64,000 nt of DNA from Verrucomicrobiota bacterium (lineage in GTDB: Bacteria; Verrucomicrobiota; Verrucomicrobiia; Opitutales; Opitutaceae), in NCBI GenBank assembly GCA_030604905.1, contig JAUVVA010000005.1, positions 1-64,000 of the forward strand, read 5' to 3'. The notes under the pieces are model-generated. The model searched no databases, was not told the DNA's origin, and saw only the letters and a program-made list of their open reading frames with translations. Position numbers and translations under genes: made by a program. Positions 19,821-28,565 of the stretch are shown here, piece by piece (the stretch's first letter is position 1; every line of letters begins with the position of its first letter).

Positions 19821-22010
19821 TCAGGCGGAGGGGGCGAGCGTCACGCTCTCGCGCAGGCAGTCGCCCTCGCGCGAGGAGGGGCCGACGAGCAGCGTGAAGG
19901 CGCCGGGCTCGACCACGCGCTCGCCGGCGGCGTTGACGATGGAGAAGGCGTCGGGCGCCAGCTCCACCTCGACCGCGCGACGCTCGCCGGCCCGCAGTTC
20001 GAGGCGACGGAAGGCCTTGAGCTCGCGCTGCACCCAAGTCGCCGAGGTCACCTCGTCGCGCACGTAGACCTGCGCCACCTCCACGCCGTCGCGCTCACCG
20101 ACGTTGGCGACGGTGAAGGCGAGGCGGAGCGGCTCTCCGACGCGGGGCGAGGGCGTGAGCACGCGCAGCTCCGAGTAGGCGAAGCGCGTGTAGGAGAGGC
20201 CGAAGCCGAAGGGATAGAGCGGCTCCTGCGTGAGGTCGGCGTAGCGGTCGCCGTGCTGGCCGCGCACCTGGCTGTAGAAGATCGGCTGCTGGCCGACGTG
20301 GCGGGGGAAGGAGATGGGCAGGCGGCCGGCCGGGTTGATGTCGCCGGCGATGAGCTCGGCGATGGCGCGGCCGCCGAGCATGCCGGGGTTGAAGGCCTCG
20401 ATCACGGCGGCGGCCTCGCGCACCGCGGCCGGGAGCACGAGGGGCTTGGTGTTGATCAACACCACCACGAGCGGGCGGCCGGTCTCGGCGAGCGCGGAGA
20501 GCAGCTCGAGTTGTCCGCCCTGCATCTCGAGGGTGGCGGTGCTGCGGCACTCGCCGGTGAAGGCGAGGCTGTCGCCCACCACCGCGACGACCAGATCGGC
20601 GGCGCGCGCGGCGGCGAGGGCGGCGGGGATGAGGTGGCGCTCGGCCTCGTCGATCCCGCAACCGCGGGCGTGCACGATCTCGTGCGTGGCGCCGAAGCGC
20701 GCGCGCAGGCCGTCGAGCACGGTGACGGTGAGCTCGCGCGGGTGTTTACCGTAGTCGGCGCTGTATTGGGAGGCGCCGAGCGACCAGTCGCCGAGCTGGT
20801 TGAGATCGTGGTCGGCGTTGGGGCCGACGACGGCGATGCGGCGCACGGTGGAGGCGAGCGGGAGCACGCCGTCGTTGCGCAGGAGGACGAGGCTCTCGCG
20901 CGCGGCGACGAGGGCGGCCTCGCGGTGCTTGGCGCCGCCGACCACGGCGGCCACGGCGGCGGGATCGGAGGGGCGGGGGTTTTCGAAGAGACCGAGGCGG
21001 AACTTGAGGGTGAGGATGCGGCGGCAGGGCTCGTCGAGATCGGCCTCGGTGATGCGGCCCTCGGCGAGGGCGGCGCGGGCGCCCTCGTGGAACTGGGGCG
21101 TCGACATGATGAGGTCGTTGCCGCTCTTGAGCGCGAGCGCGGCGGCCTCGGAGTAGGTGGCGCAGACGCGTTGCTCCCAGACGAGGCGACCGCAGTTGTC
21201 CCAGTCGGTGACGAGCACGCCCTCGAAGCCCCACTCGCCGCGGAGCACGTCGCGCAACAGCCAGCGGTTGGCCGTCGACGGCACGCCCTCGATGGACTGG
21301 TAGCCGGTCATGAAGGTCATGCAGCCGGTCTTCACGGCGCGCTCGAAGGCGGTGAAGAAGTAGCTGCGGAGCTTGCGGCGCGAGAGGTCGGCCTCGGAGG
21401 CGTCGCGCCCGCCGTGGGTCTCGGAGTAGCCGGTGAAGTGCTTGGCGGTGGCGAGCACGCCCTCGGGGTCGCCGAGGCCGCGGCCCTGGTAGCCGCGGAT
21501 CATGGCGGCGCCGAGCTCGGCGATGAGGAAGGGATCCTCGCCGAAGGTTTCACCGACGCGGCCCCAGCGCAGGTCGCGCGCGAGGCAGAGCACGGGCGAG
21601 AAAGTCCAGGCGACGCCGGTGGCGCGCATCTCGGTGGCGGTGACGCGCGCGACCTCCTCGAGGCGCTCCACGTTCCAGGAGCAGCCGAGGGCGAGCTGGG
21701 TGGGGAAAATCGTCGCGCCCTTCCAGAAGGAGTGCCCGTGGATGCAGTCTTCGGCGAAGAGGATCGGGATGCCGAGGCGGGTGCGGGCGGCGCACTCGAT
21801 GGCGCGGTTCATGCGCTCGCCGAGGATGTGGAGCATCGAGCCGGGCTGCTTCTCGGCGATGTCCTTTTCAAAGTCGAACTGGCCGGTGAGCTGCATGAGC
21901 TGGCCGATCTTTTCCTCGGGCGTCATGCGGCCGAGCAGGTCGGCCACGCGGCGTTCGACGGGCTGGGAGGCGTCGCGATAGACGGGCAGGGAGGCGGGGG
22001 CGGTGGACAT
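19821..22010 (-). CDS. Glycoside hydrolase family 3 (beta-glucosidase-like)
   Basis: [41 protein letters not shown], Fn3-like C-terminus; start at internal ATG. Confidence 0.93.
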   Translation of the reverse strand: MSTAPASLPVYRDASQPVERRVADLLGRMTPEEKIGQLMQLTGQFDFEKDIAEKQPGSMLHILGERMNRAIECAARTRLGIPILFAEDCIHGHSFWKGATIFPTQLALGCSWNVERLEEVARVTATEMRATGVAWTFSPVLCLARDLRWGRVGETFGEDPFLIAELGAAMIRGYQGRGLGDPEGVLATAKHFTGYSETHGGRDASEADLSRRKLRSYFFTAFERAVKTGCMTFMTGYQSIEGVPSTANRWLLRDVLRGEWGFEGVLVTDWDNCGRLVWEQRVCATYSEAAALALKSGNDLIMSTPQFHEGARAALAEGRITEADLDEPCRRILTLKFRLGLFENPRPSDPAAVAAVVGGAKHREAALVAARESLVLLRNDGVLPLASTVRRIAVVGPNADHDLNQLGDWSLGASQYSADYGKHPRELTVTVLDGLRARFGATHEIVHARGCGIDEAERHLIPAALAAARAADLVVAVVGDSLAFTGECRSTATLEMQGGQLELLSALAETGRPLVVVLINTKPLVLPAAVREAAAVIEAFNPGMLGGRAIAELIAGDINPAGRLPISFPRHVGQQPIFYSQVRGQHGDRYADLTQEPLYPFGFGLSYTRFAYSELRVLTPSPRVGEPLRLAFTVANVGERDGVEVAQVYVRDEVTSATWVQRELKAFRRLELRAGERRAVEVELAPDAFSIVNAAGERVVEPGAFTLLVGPSSREGDCLRESVTLAPSA

Positions 22011-22156
22011 GGTGGGAAAGGAGCCGAGGCGGAGGCGAGGGCGGGCGGGGAAAGGAGGACGGGACGGGCGGGGAGGAGGAGCGAGCAGGCTTGTCTCGAC
22101 GGGTGGACCGGGCAAGGGTGGCCGAGGATTACACGTTGTCCTCGCCCTCGCCCGCC

Positions 22157-23176
22157 ATGCCCGCACCCACGCTTCGAGACATCGCCCGGCGAGCCGGGGT
22201 GAGCGCGACCACGGTTTCGAAGGCCTTGCGCAACCACCCCAAGATCAGCGCGACCCGGCGGGCGGAGATCGCGGCGCTGGCCGAGCGCATGGGCTATCGG
22301 CGCAACCCGGCGCTTTCCGCCTGGATGCGCCATGTGCGTGACCTGCGGCGGCCGGCGGCGGGCGAGACCCTGGCCTACGTGACCTCGCGTTCGCTGGCGG
22401 AGACGCTGCGCGCGCGCGATGCCTGGGCGCACCGCTACCATGCGGGGGCGCGCGCGTTGGCGGAGCGGCTGGGCTTTCGCTGCACCACGTTCGCGCTGGA
22501 AGATCACGACGAGGACTGGGGCCGCTTGTTCCGGATGCTGCACCAGCGCGGGGTGCGTGGTGTGGCGATCGGACCTTTGGCGGGGCTGGCGCCGCCCTCG
22601 GTGGAGGCCGCGCCCTTCAGCCTTGCGTCGATCGAGTCGCTGGGTCCGGGGGCCGCGGTGGACTGGGTGGCGACGGATCACTATCGCGGCATGTTGCTCG
22701 CGGTCGAGGAGGCGAAGCGCCGGGGGCATCGCCGGATCGGCTACATCCGGAGCGCGATCCAGACGCCGGAGCACGAGCGCTGGCGGGCGGCCTTCGCCTT
22801 GTATCTGGCGGACGCGCCGGAGGCGGAGCGGGTGCCGGCGCTGGCGCCGGGCGTGGGCGGGCCGAGCGAGGCGGCCTTGAGCGAATGGCTGCGACGGCAT
22901 GAGCCGACGGTGATCTTGAGCCCGGACAACGCGGTGCTGGGCCGGTTGCGGCGCATCGGCGTCTCGGTGCCGCGGGATCTGGCCTACGTGACGCTCGACC
23001 AAGAGGGCGCCGCGGCGGGGGTGGCGGGGGTGAAGCAGCACATGGAGGAGGTCGGCGCGGCCTTGGTGCGTCTGCTCGCGATGAAGATCGAGCTCAACGA
23101 AACGGGGCCGGCGCTTGTGCCGCGGAGTCTGCTTTTGCAGCCGACCTGGGTGGAGGGTCGGACCTTGCCGGGATGA
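22157..23176 (+). CDS. LacI-family transcriptional regulator
   Basis: [47 protein letters not shown]/hinge; divergent from GH3. Confidence 0.92.
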   Translation: MPAPTLRDIARRAGVSATTVSKALRNHPKISATRRAEIAALAERMGYRRNPALSAWMRHVRDLRRPAAGETLAYVTSRSLAETLRARDAWAHRYHAGARALAERLGFRCTTFALEDHDEDWGRLFRMLHQRGVRGVAIGPLAGLAPPSVEAAPFSLASIESLGPGAAVDWVATDHYRGMLLAVEEAKRRGHRRIGYIRSAIQTPEHERWRAAFALYLADAPEAERVPALAPGVGGPSEAALSEWLRRHEPTVILSPDNAVLGRLRRIGVSVPRDLAYVTLDQEGAAAGVAGVKQHMEEVGAALVRLLAMKIELNETGPALVPRSLLLQPTWVEGRTLPG

Positions 23177-23207
23177 GCAGGGGGTGGGCCGCGCGAGGCG
23201 GAGTCGC

Positions 23208-23639
23208 TTAGGCGGCTGCCTTGTAGCGGAAGCCGAGCTGGATGTGCGGCGCGGCATGGGCGCGGTCCTCGGTGACCTCGCGCATGAGGCGGCGGCAGCA
23301 GCTTTCGAGGTCCTCGGCGTCGAGGCGCACGGGGAAGGTTTCCAAGAGGCGCCCGTCGGCGTCGGTGGCGGCGGCCTCGATGCGGGCCTCGAGCCAGGCG
23401 CGGAGCGGGGTGAGGCGCGGTTGCTCGGCGCGTGGCGCGGCGGCGAGCAGGTTGAAATAGCAACGGATGCAGCGCCCGGGGGCGGTGCCGGAGCGGGCGG
23501 CCTCGCGCAGATCGAGCAAGCTGTCGGAGGCGCGGCGCAGCGGGGCGGCGAGCGAGGCGAGGAGGGCGTCGAGATCGGAGACGGCGGCGGGGCTAAACGA
23601 GACGGGCGCGGACAGGGGCTGCATGACTTTGAGACTCAT
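23208..23639 (-). CDS. Hypothetical protein with CIRCYFN motif
   Basis: 143-aa ORF with plausible start; no family recognised. Confidence 0.5.
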   Translation of the reverse strand: MSLKVMQPLSAPVSFSPAAVSDLDALLASLAAPLRRASDSLLDLREAARSGTAPGRCIRCYFNLLAAAPRAEQPRLTPLRAWLEARIEAAATDADGRLLETFPVRLDAEDLESCCRRLMREVTEDRAHAAPHIQLGFRYKAAA

Positions 23640-23688
23640 TCTCGCGCAGCGGAGGCGGAATGCAAGGGGCGCTGTGCTCCAAACGCGC

Positions 23689-23713
23689 AAAAGCCGGCCG
23701 CGGAGGCCGGCTT
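23689..23713 (-). terminator. Terminator-like hairpin
   Basis: Minus strand AAGCCGGCC-TCCGC-GGCCGGCTTTT downstream of the 23798-24010 gene. Confidence 0.55.
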
Positions 23714-23797
23714 GCGGGGGGGCGAGCTGCGGGGCGCAGCCGCTGGGGGCCTGTCGTTTGCGTGAGGCGGAGGGGGCGCCGCGGGCGCGTGGGCCGA

Positions 23798-24010
23798 TCA
23801 CGACTTGGCGAAGAATTCTCCGCACCAGTCGCTCGCCTTGATGGTGGGGAAGCGAGACTCGAAGCGGGTTTGCTCGTCGACTTGGAAGGCGACCGTTTGC
23901 GGGGAGTGGCGTCGGCATTCGCCCTGTTCGCCGGAGGTGGGGTTGAAGTGGGCGCAGGACGAGCAGGCCTTGATCGAGGAGGAGGTGGAGACGATTTGTT
24001 GCGGGCTCAT
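23798..24010 (-). CDS. Small Cys-rich (putative metal-binding) protein, 70 aa
   Basis: CSSCAHFNPTSGEQGECRRHSP...DWCGEF; start ATG and terminator-like element downstream. Confidence 0.6.
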   Translation of the reverse strand: MSPQQIVSTSSSIKACSSCAHFNPTSGEQGECRRHSPQTVAFQVDEQTRFESRFPTIKASDWCGEFFAKS

Positions 24011-24223
24011 GTGGCGGATGGGTTGAGGGTTTGGGTGTGGCGGGGAAGTGGCGGAGGACGCGCGCCGGGACGCTTCCTCCGGACGCGCCTTCGTGTAGGA
24101 CAAGATGCCTCGCAAGGGGTGGCGGCGAAACGGGGTCACGGGCCCAAGCGCCCATCGGAGCGCCTCCGGGGCGGAGCGGAAATGGCCTCGGCTTTCGGGC
24201 AAGGTGCGCATTAAAAGGAGTCT

Positions 24224-25732
24224 GTGGATCACGCTACGTCGAAGCCGGAGTCGGGTCTGTCGGCGAAGCCGCCGCTCCCGCGCCGGGTCGCGTGGCGGCG
24301 AGCGGGGGGCGTCGTGGGGTTGGGCCTCGCGGCGGGGCTCGCGTGGCTGACCCTGGAGGATGGGCCGATGCCGGACGTTTCGGATTTGTTGCCCCAGCCT
24401 ATCGAGGTCGCCCCCGAGGAGAATTTCTATGCGCGGGCGCTGGAGTTGGGTGCGAGATTCCTGGCGGACCCGGTCGTGGCGGAGGACGCGGTGGACGAGA
24501 CGGCGCCCCCGCCGCCGCGCAAGGAGCCCGATGAGGACGAGGCGCCGGGCCTCTGCGGCGTCGCGAGCGGGCACCGTGATGGGGAAGCGGACTACCCGCC
24601 CAAGTTGCACGAGCGTCTTGGCGCAGGCGAGGGGTGGACGCCGGAGCGCGTCGCTCTCTATCGGTCAGCGCTGGAGGCCTTGGTCGCCGAGGTGCGCGAG
24701 CTTTATGAGCGCTATCCGCTGGCGCAGGGTGATTTTGAGCCGGACTACACGAGCCCGGGGCCGGGGCCGGCGGGGCGCGAGCTGCGGTCGCTGGGCACGC
24801 ACCTGAGGCTGGCGGCCTGGGCGCGCTATCGTGCGGGCGAGCAGGTGGAGGCGGCGGAGGTGGCGGTCCTCGCGCTGGAGGTCGGGCGGCGGCTCCGCGA
24901 TTCGCGGGGGTCGCTCATCGACCATCTCACAGGAATTGCGGTGATGGGGATGATGCAGGAGACGATCGAATCTTGGCTCCGGGCGGAGGGGACCAAGCCG
25001 GATGCGCTGCGTGCGCTGTCGGCGGGCTTTGAGACATTGGACGAGGTATCGGAGCAGCAACTACGGGAAAGCTACGCCCACTCGCTACGCGTCGAGTTCG
25101 GCGCATCTCATGCAATCCTGCGCGATCACGTGACTCGGGATAAGATGGTGGAGGGCGGAACCGGCATGGGCGCGGTCGTCGATGTGATGGCACGAAGCCG
25201 CGTGTTCTTTCCGCTCGTCTACAAGCGCCACCGGTCTCTCGCGCTGCATGCCGACGGTGTGCGTGAGGAGTTCGCTTGGGCGAAGATGTCGGTCGTCGAG
25301 GAGAAGCGGCTGCGGAAGAGGCCGGAGAATTGTCCGCATTGCGACGCGTTGCTGAAGTCGCGCTGGCGTCCGCGCAACATCTACGGGGAGTATCTGGTCA
25401 CGATCATCATGCCCACGGTGGGGCGGATACGGTTGACGGGTGCGAGATCGGAGTCGCGAATCTCGGCCTTGCGGGCCCTGACCGCGCTCCGGCTGTATTC
25501 GCTGGAGCACGACGGCGGGCTGCCGGGCGCGCTCGACGAGCTGGTGCCCGCCTACCTGCCGGCGGTGCCGAGGGATTTCGCCGACGGGGGCCCGATTCGC
25601 TATTCGCGCGAGGCGCGGGCGCTTTGGTCCGTTGGCCTGAACGAATTACGGCTCACGGCCGCGGACCAGGAGGTGAGGAACGAGCGCGAGGAGCTTATCG
25701 TTCGGCTGAGTTTCCCGGCGTCGGCGCCTTGA
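24224..25732 (+). CDS. Hypothetical single-pass membrane protein with LxxLxxYxLEHGxLPxxLDEL C-terminal motif
   Basis: RBS aaaggag before GTG start; TM near N-terminus; RALTALRLYSLEHDGGLPGALDELVPAYLPAVPRDFADGGPIRYSR. Confidence 0.7.
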   Translation: MDHATSKPESGLSAKPPLPRRVAWRRAGGVVGLGLAAGLAWLTLEDGPMPDVSDLLPQPIEVAPEENFYARALELGARFLADPVVAEDAVDETAPPPPRKEPDEDEAPGLCGVASGHRDGEADYPPKLHERLGAGEGWTPERVALYRSALEALVAEVRELYERYPLAQGDFEPDYTSPGPGPAGRELRSLGTHLRLAAWARYRAGEQVEAAEVAVLALEVGRRLRDSRGSLIDHLTGIAVMGMMQETIESWLRAEGTKPDALRALSAGFETLDEVSEQQLRESYAHSLRVEFGASHAILRDHVTRDKMVEGGTGMGAVVDVMARSRVFFPLVYKRHRSLALHADGVREEFAWAKMSVVEEKRLRKRPENCPHCDALLKSRWRPRNIYGEYLVTIIMPTVGRIRLTGARSESRISALRALTALRLYSLEHDGGLPGALDELVPAYLPAVPRDFADGGPIRYSREARALWSVGLNELRLTAADQEVRNEREELIVRLSFPASAP

Positions 25733-25847
25733 TGGTGACAGCTGTGCGCTTCTTTGGTGATCGCAATGGCCTTGCGCTTCCGGGGCGCGGCGGATGCGCG
25801 GGTCCGCCCTTGCCGGGAGGAAGGCCGGATGCTTGCATGGCGAGGCC

Positions 25848-26186
25848 ATGAAAACCCCGACCCTCTGTATCCGCGCGGTCATTACGGCCGTCGCCTTTGG
25901 ATTCTGCGCCGGCGCGAGCCTGCATGCCGAAACCACCGCCAAGCCCGAGAAGCCCATTCCCGCAGGCGTGCTCAAGAAGTTCGACAAGGATGGTGACGGT
26001 AAGCTCGACGACGCCGAGATGGCCGCCTGGAAAGCCGCTCGCGAGGCGGAGAAGAAGGCCATGATGGAGAAGTATGACACCAACAAGGACGGTAAGCTCG
26101 ACGAGTCCGAGAAGGCCGCGATGAAGGCCGACAAGGACAAGGAGAAGGAGCTGAAGAAAGAGCAGAAAAAGAAGACGACCGACTAA
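25848..26186 (+). CDS. Secreted EF-hand domain protein
   Basis: Signal peptide plus two EF-hand loops DKDGDGKLDDAE and DTNKDGKLDESE. Confidence 0.85.
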   Translation: MKTPTLCIRAVITAVAFGFCAGASLHAETTAKPEKPIPAGVLKKFDKDGDGKLDDAEMAAWKAAREAEKKAMMEKYDTNKDGKLDESEKAAMKADKDKEKELKKEQKKKTTD

Positions 26187-26235
26187 ACAGACCGGCTCCG
26201 CAGGGCCCGTTTCTTTCGCTCAAGCTACCCGCACG

Positions 26236-26265
26236 GCGGCTCCTCTCGCGGAGCCGCTTTTTTGT
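26236..26265 (+). terminator. Rho-independent terminator
   Basis: gcggctcc-tctc-gcggagccgcttttttg after the EF-hand gene. Confidence 0.85.
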
Positions 26266-26288
26266 TGGTGCGCGGTCGGCGATCCGAC

Positions 26289-26343
26289 GTGGCACGGGCG
26301 TCTCGCCCGTGGGTTCGGAACATGGGCGGGACGCCCATGCCAC
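26289..26343. repeat. GTGGCAC double-hairpin intergenic repeat
   Basis: GTGG[CACGGGCG tct CGCCCGTG]ggttcggaa[CATGGGCG gga CGCCCATG]CCAC. Confidence 0.9.
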
Positions 26344-26377
26344 CTCCAAACCGGCTGCAGCTTCAATTTGGGACGCT

Positions 26378-27589
26378 CTACTCGACCCAGAAGCGCAGGC
26401 GGTAGAAATCGCGCGGGCCGGGGGCGGCGGCGCGGGCGCTCAGGGTGACGCGTTGCGTGAGGGGATCGGGCGCGGAGCTCTCGATGCTCGCGCCGGCGGC
26501 GAGGATTTCGAAGGCCCCGCCGTCGACCGAGCGGGCGAGGGTGGTCCAGGTGGCGAGGTCGGAGGAGTGCTCGATCTCGATGGTGGCGCCGGCGGGCGCC
26601 GGGGCGGGGCGGGTGAAGCGGAAGGTCGGCCCGCTCTCCGTTTGCCCCAGGCCGGGACGCAGGGCGAGGGGCACGGCGGGGTCGCGGGGCGGGAGCCCGA
26701 GCGCGAAGGCGGCGGCGTTGTTCAGGCCCGGGGCGGCGGCGAGGTGGGAGGGGGCGGCCAGGCCTTGGCGCCATTCCGCGGGGCTGAAGTGGGTCTTGGC
26801 CCACCAAGCGTAGGGACTGGGCAAGGGGCCCACGGCCGCGCTGAGCGTCACGGTGGCGGAGCTGGTCGGCGTGAGCGAGGCGTCGTTGAGAAAGGCGCTG
26901 GCGCGCAGGTCCAGCTCGTAGATGCCGGCGTGGCTGAAGGCCCAGTCCATGTGGTCGTGGCCGCCGGGGATCGTGAACCAGACGTCGCCGCCGAGCGGCG
27001 GGCGGGCGGTCGACCAGTGCACGATCGGGGAAGCGCCGCCGCGCCAGAGCGAGACGTGTCCGGGATCGGCCAGACCCCAGTGGCGGAGGGCGACGAGCTC
27101 GATGCGCATCCAGCGGTTGGGCGTGGAGGACACGCGCGGGTCGGACTCGGAGTAGGCGGCGAGCAGGCTGGCGGGCGTGCCGGTGGTGCTGAAGCCCGGC
27201 TCGAGCAGTTTGGCCGACGGGGTGCTGGTGATGGGGCGGAAGGGGGGCGCGTTCCAAAACGGTTCGTTTGCGGCCACGCCGAGAAAATCCCAGGTGGCGC
27301 CGGTGGGGCGGGCGGGGACGAGGTGGCCCTCGGGGAAGGGGGCGCTGTTGAAGTGCAGCAGCACCTGATCGAAGGCGAAACTGAGCCCGAAGTCGTCGTG
27401 GATGACGGCGGTGGTCCAGCCGGCGCTGGTGTAGTCGAAGGTGAGGTCGAGGTGTCCGTCGTCGAGGACGGTGCGCCCGCCGACGGCATGCAGGCTCGGG
27501 GCGGCGAGGCCGGCGGCCAGGAGGGCGGTGCAGGCGGCGAGGCGCAGCGGGCGCAGCAGGGAGTGAAGGGGGGCGGCGGGGGTGGGCAT
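26378..27589 (-). CDS. Secreted surface protein, choice-of-anchor-M-like, with Verrucomicrobial C-terminal sandwich domain
   Basis: Signal peptide; GHDHMDWAFSHAGIYELDLRA motif; C-terminal IEIEHSSDLATWTTLARSV...FYRLRFWVE. Confidence 0.65.
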   Translation of the reverse strand: MPTPAAPLHSLLRPLRLAACTALLAAGLAAPSLHAVGGRTVLDDGHLDLTFDYTSAGWTTAVIHDDFGLSFAFDQVLLHFNSAPFPEGHLVPARPTGATWDFLGVAANEPFWNAPPFRPITSTPSAKLLEPGFSTTGTPASLLAAYSESDPRVSSTPNRWMRIELVALRHWGLADPGHVSLWRGGASPIVHWSTARPPLGGDVWFTIPGGHDHMDWAFSHAGIYELDLRASAFLNDASLTPTSSATVTLSAAVGPLPSPYAWWAKTHFSPAEWRQGLAAPSHLAAAPGLNNAAAFALGLPPRDPAVPLALRPGLGQTESGPTFRFTRPAPAPAGATIEIEHSSDLATWTTLARSVDGGAFEILAAGASIESSAPDPLTQRVTLSARAAAPGPRDFYRLRFWVE

Positions 27590-27595
27590 GGGTTC

Positions 27596-27644
27596 TCAGG
27601 CTCCGGGGATGATCAGGCTCCGGGGATGATCAGGCTCCGGGGAC
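27596..27644. repeat. 17-bp tandem repeat, 3 copies, overlapping the stop of the pseudopilin gene
   Basis: tcaggctccggggatga x2 + tcaggctccgggga. Confidence 0.9.
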
Positions 27645-28424
27645 GAGCGCGGGGTTCCGGCCGGCCTCGATGGTGGCGCGCAGCTCGCGGGCGGGGATGG
27701 AGCGCACGCTGCCGTCGCCGTAGAGGTAGTTGGCGCCGCCGTGGACGCGCTCGCCCACGCCTTGCTGGCGGCTGTGCAGATCGGGGGTGATGTCGGCGAG
27801 GACGCGAGTCCACGAGGTCCATTGGAGCGCGTGGATGTGGTCGTTGCCCGCGCCCAGGCCGCGATTGGCGGAGGCGGGGAAGGCGAAGAGGGTGCGCGCG
27901 AGGTTGGGGATGCGGTGGATCTCGTTGAGCGCGGGGGGCGGCGGAGCCCAGGGGCTGACGGGCACGCCGGAGCCGAAGATGAGGTCGTTGAGCACGTAGC
28001 TGGTGCCGCCCTCGGCGAGGCGGAGTTCGCGATTGGGATCGGAGGGGCTCACGCGCACGGCGTCGGTGTTGCCGAGGTAGCCATGCAGTTGGAAGATCCA
28101 GGCCTGCTGGGCATCGCTGGCCGATTTGGTGATGCCGGGGAGCTTGCCCTTGTTGTTGGCGGCGAAGAGGTGGAGGGCGACGCCGATCTGGCGCATGTTG
28201 GAGGCGCAGGCGGCGCGCTTGCCCGCCAGGCGGACCTCGCCCACCACGGGGATGAGGATCGCCGACAAGATGCCGATGATCGCGATCACCGTGAGCAGCT
28301 CGATTAAGGTGAAACCGGGGCGGGCGGGTCGGCGCGCGGACCCGCGGCCACCCGGTGCGGCGGCCTGAGGCCGGTCGCGGCGAGCGAGGGGGGACAGATC
28401 AAATCGGGAGGAATCGCGGGACAT
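27630..28424 (-). CDS. Pseudopilin-like protein (prepilin N-terminal methylation domain)
   Basis: [29 protein letters not shown]...[26 protein letters not shown]. Confidence 0.9.
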   Translation of the reverse strand: MSRDSSRFDLSPLARRDRPQAAAPGGRGSARRPARPGFTLIELLTVIAIIGILSAILIPVVGEVRLAGKRAACASNMRQIGVALHLFAANNKGKLPGITKSASDAQQAWIFQLHGYLGNTDAVRVSPSDPNRELRLAEGGTSYVLNDLIFGSGVPVSPWAPPPPALNEIHRIPNLARTLFAFPASANRGLGAGNDHIHALQWTSWTRVLADITPDLHSRQQGVGERVHGGANYLYGDGSVRSIPARELRATIEAGRNPALVPGA

Positions 28425-28565
28425 TTACTAGGGCGAGATTCTCGCGTTAGTTTGCGGAAGCGTCAACCGTCGAGCGGGTGGAAGGGCGCGGGTTTGCCCC
28501 GGTTTGGGGGTGCGGGAACTCAACCGGCCTCCTGCGGATGGCCGCCATTCTCGCAGCATGCCGGT

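Noticed and set aside
25981-26120. EF-hand repeat region as a nucleotide tandem repeat
   Set aside because: Similarity is explained by two paralogous EF-hand loops at protein level.
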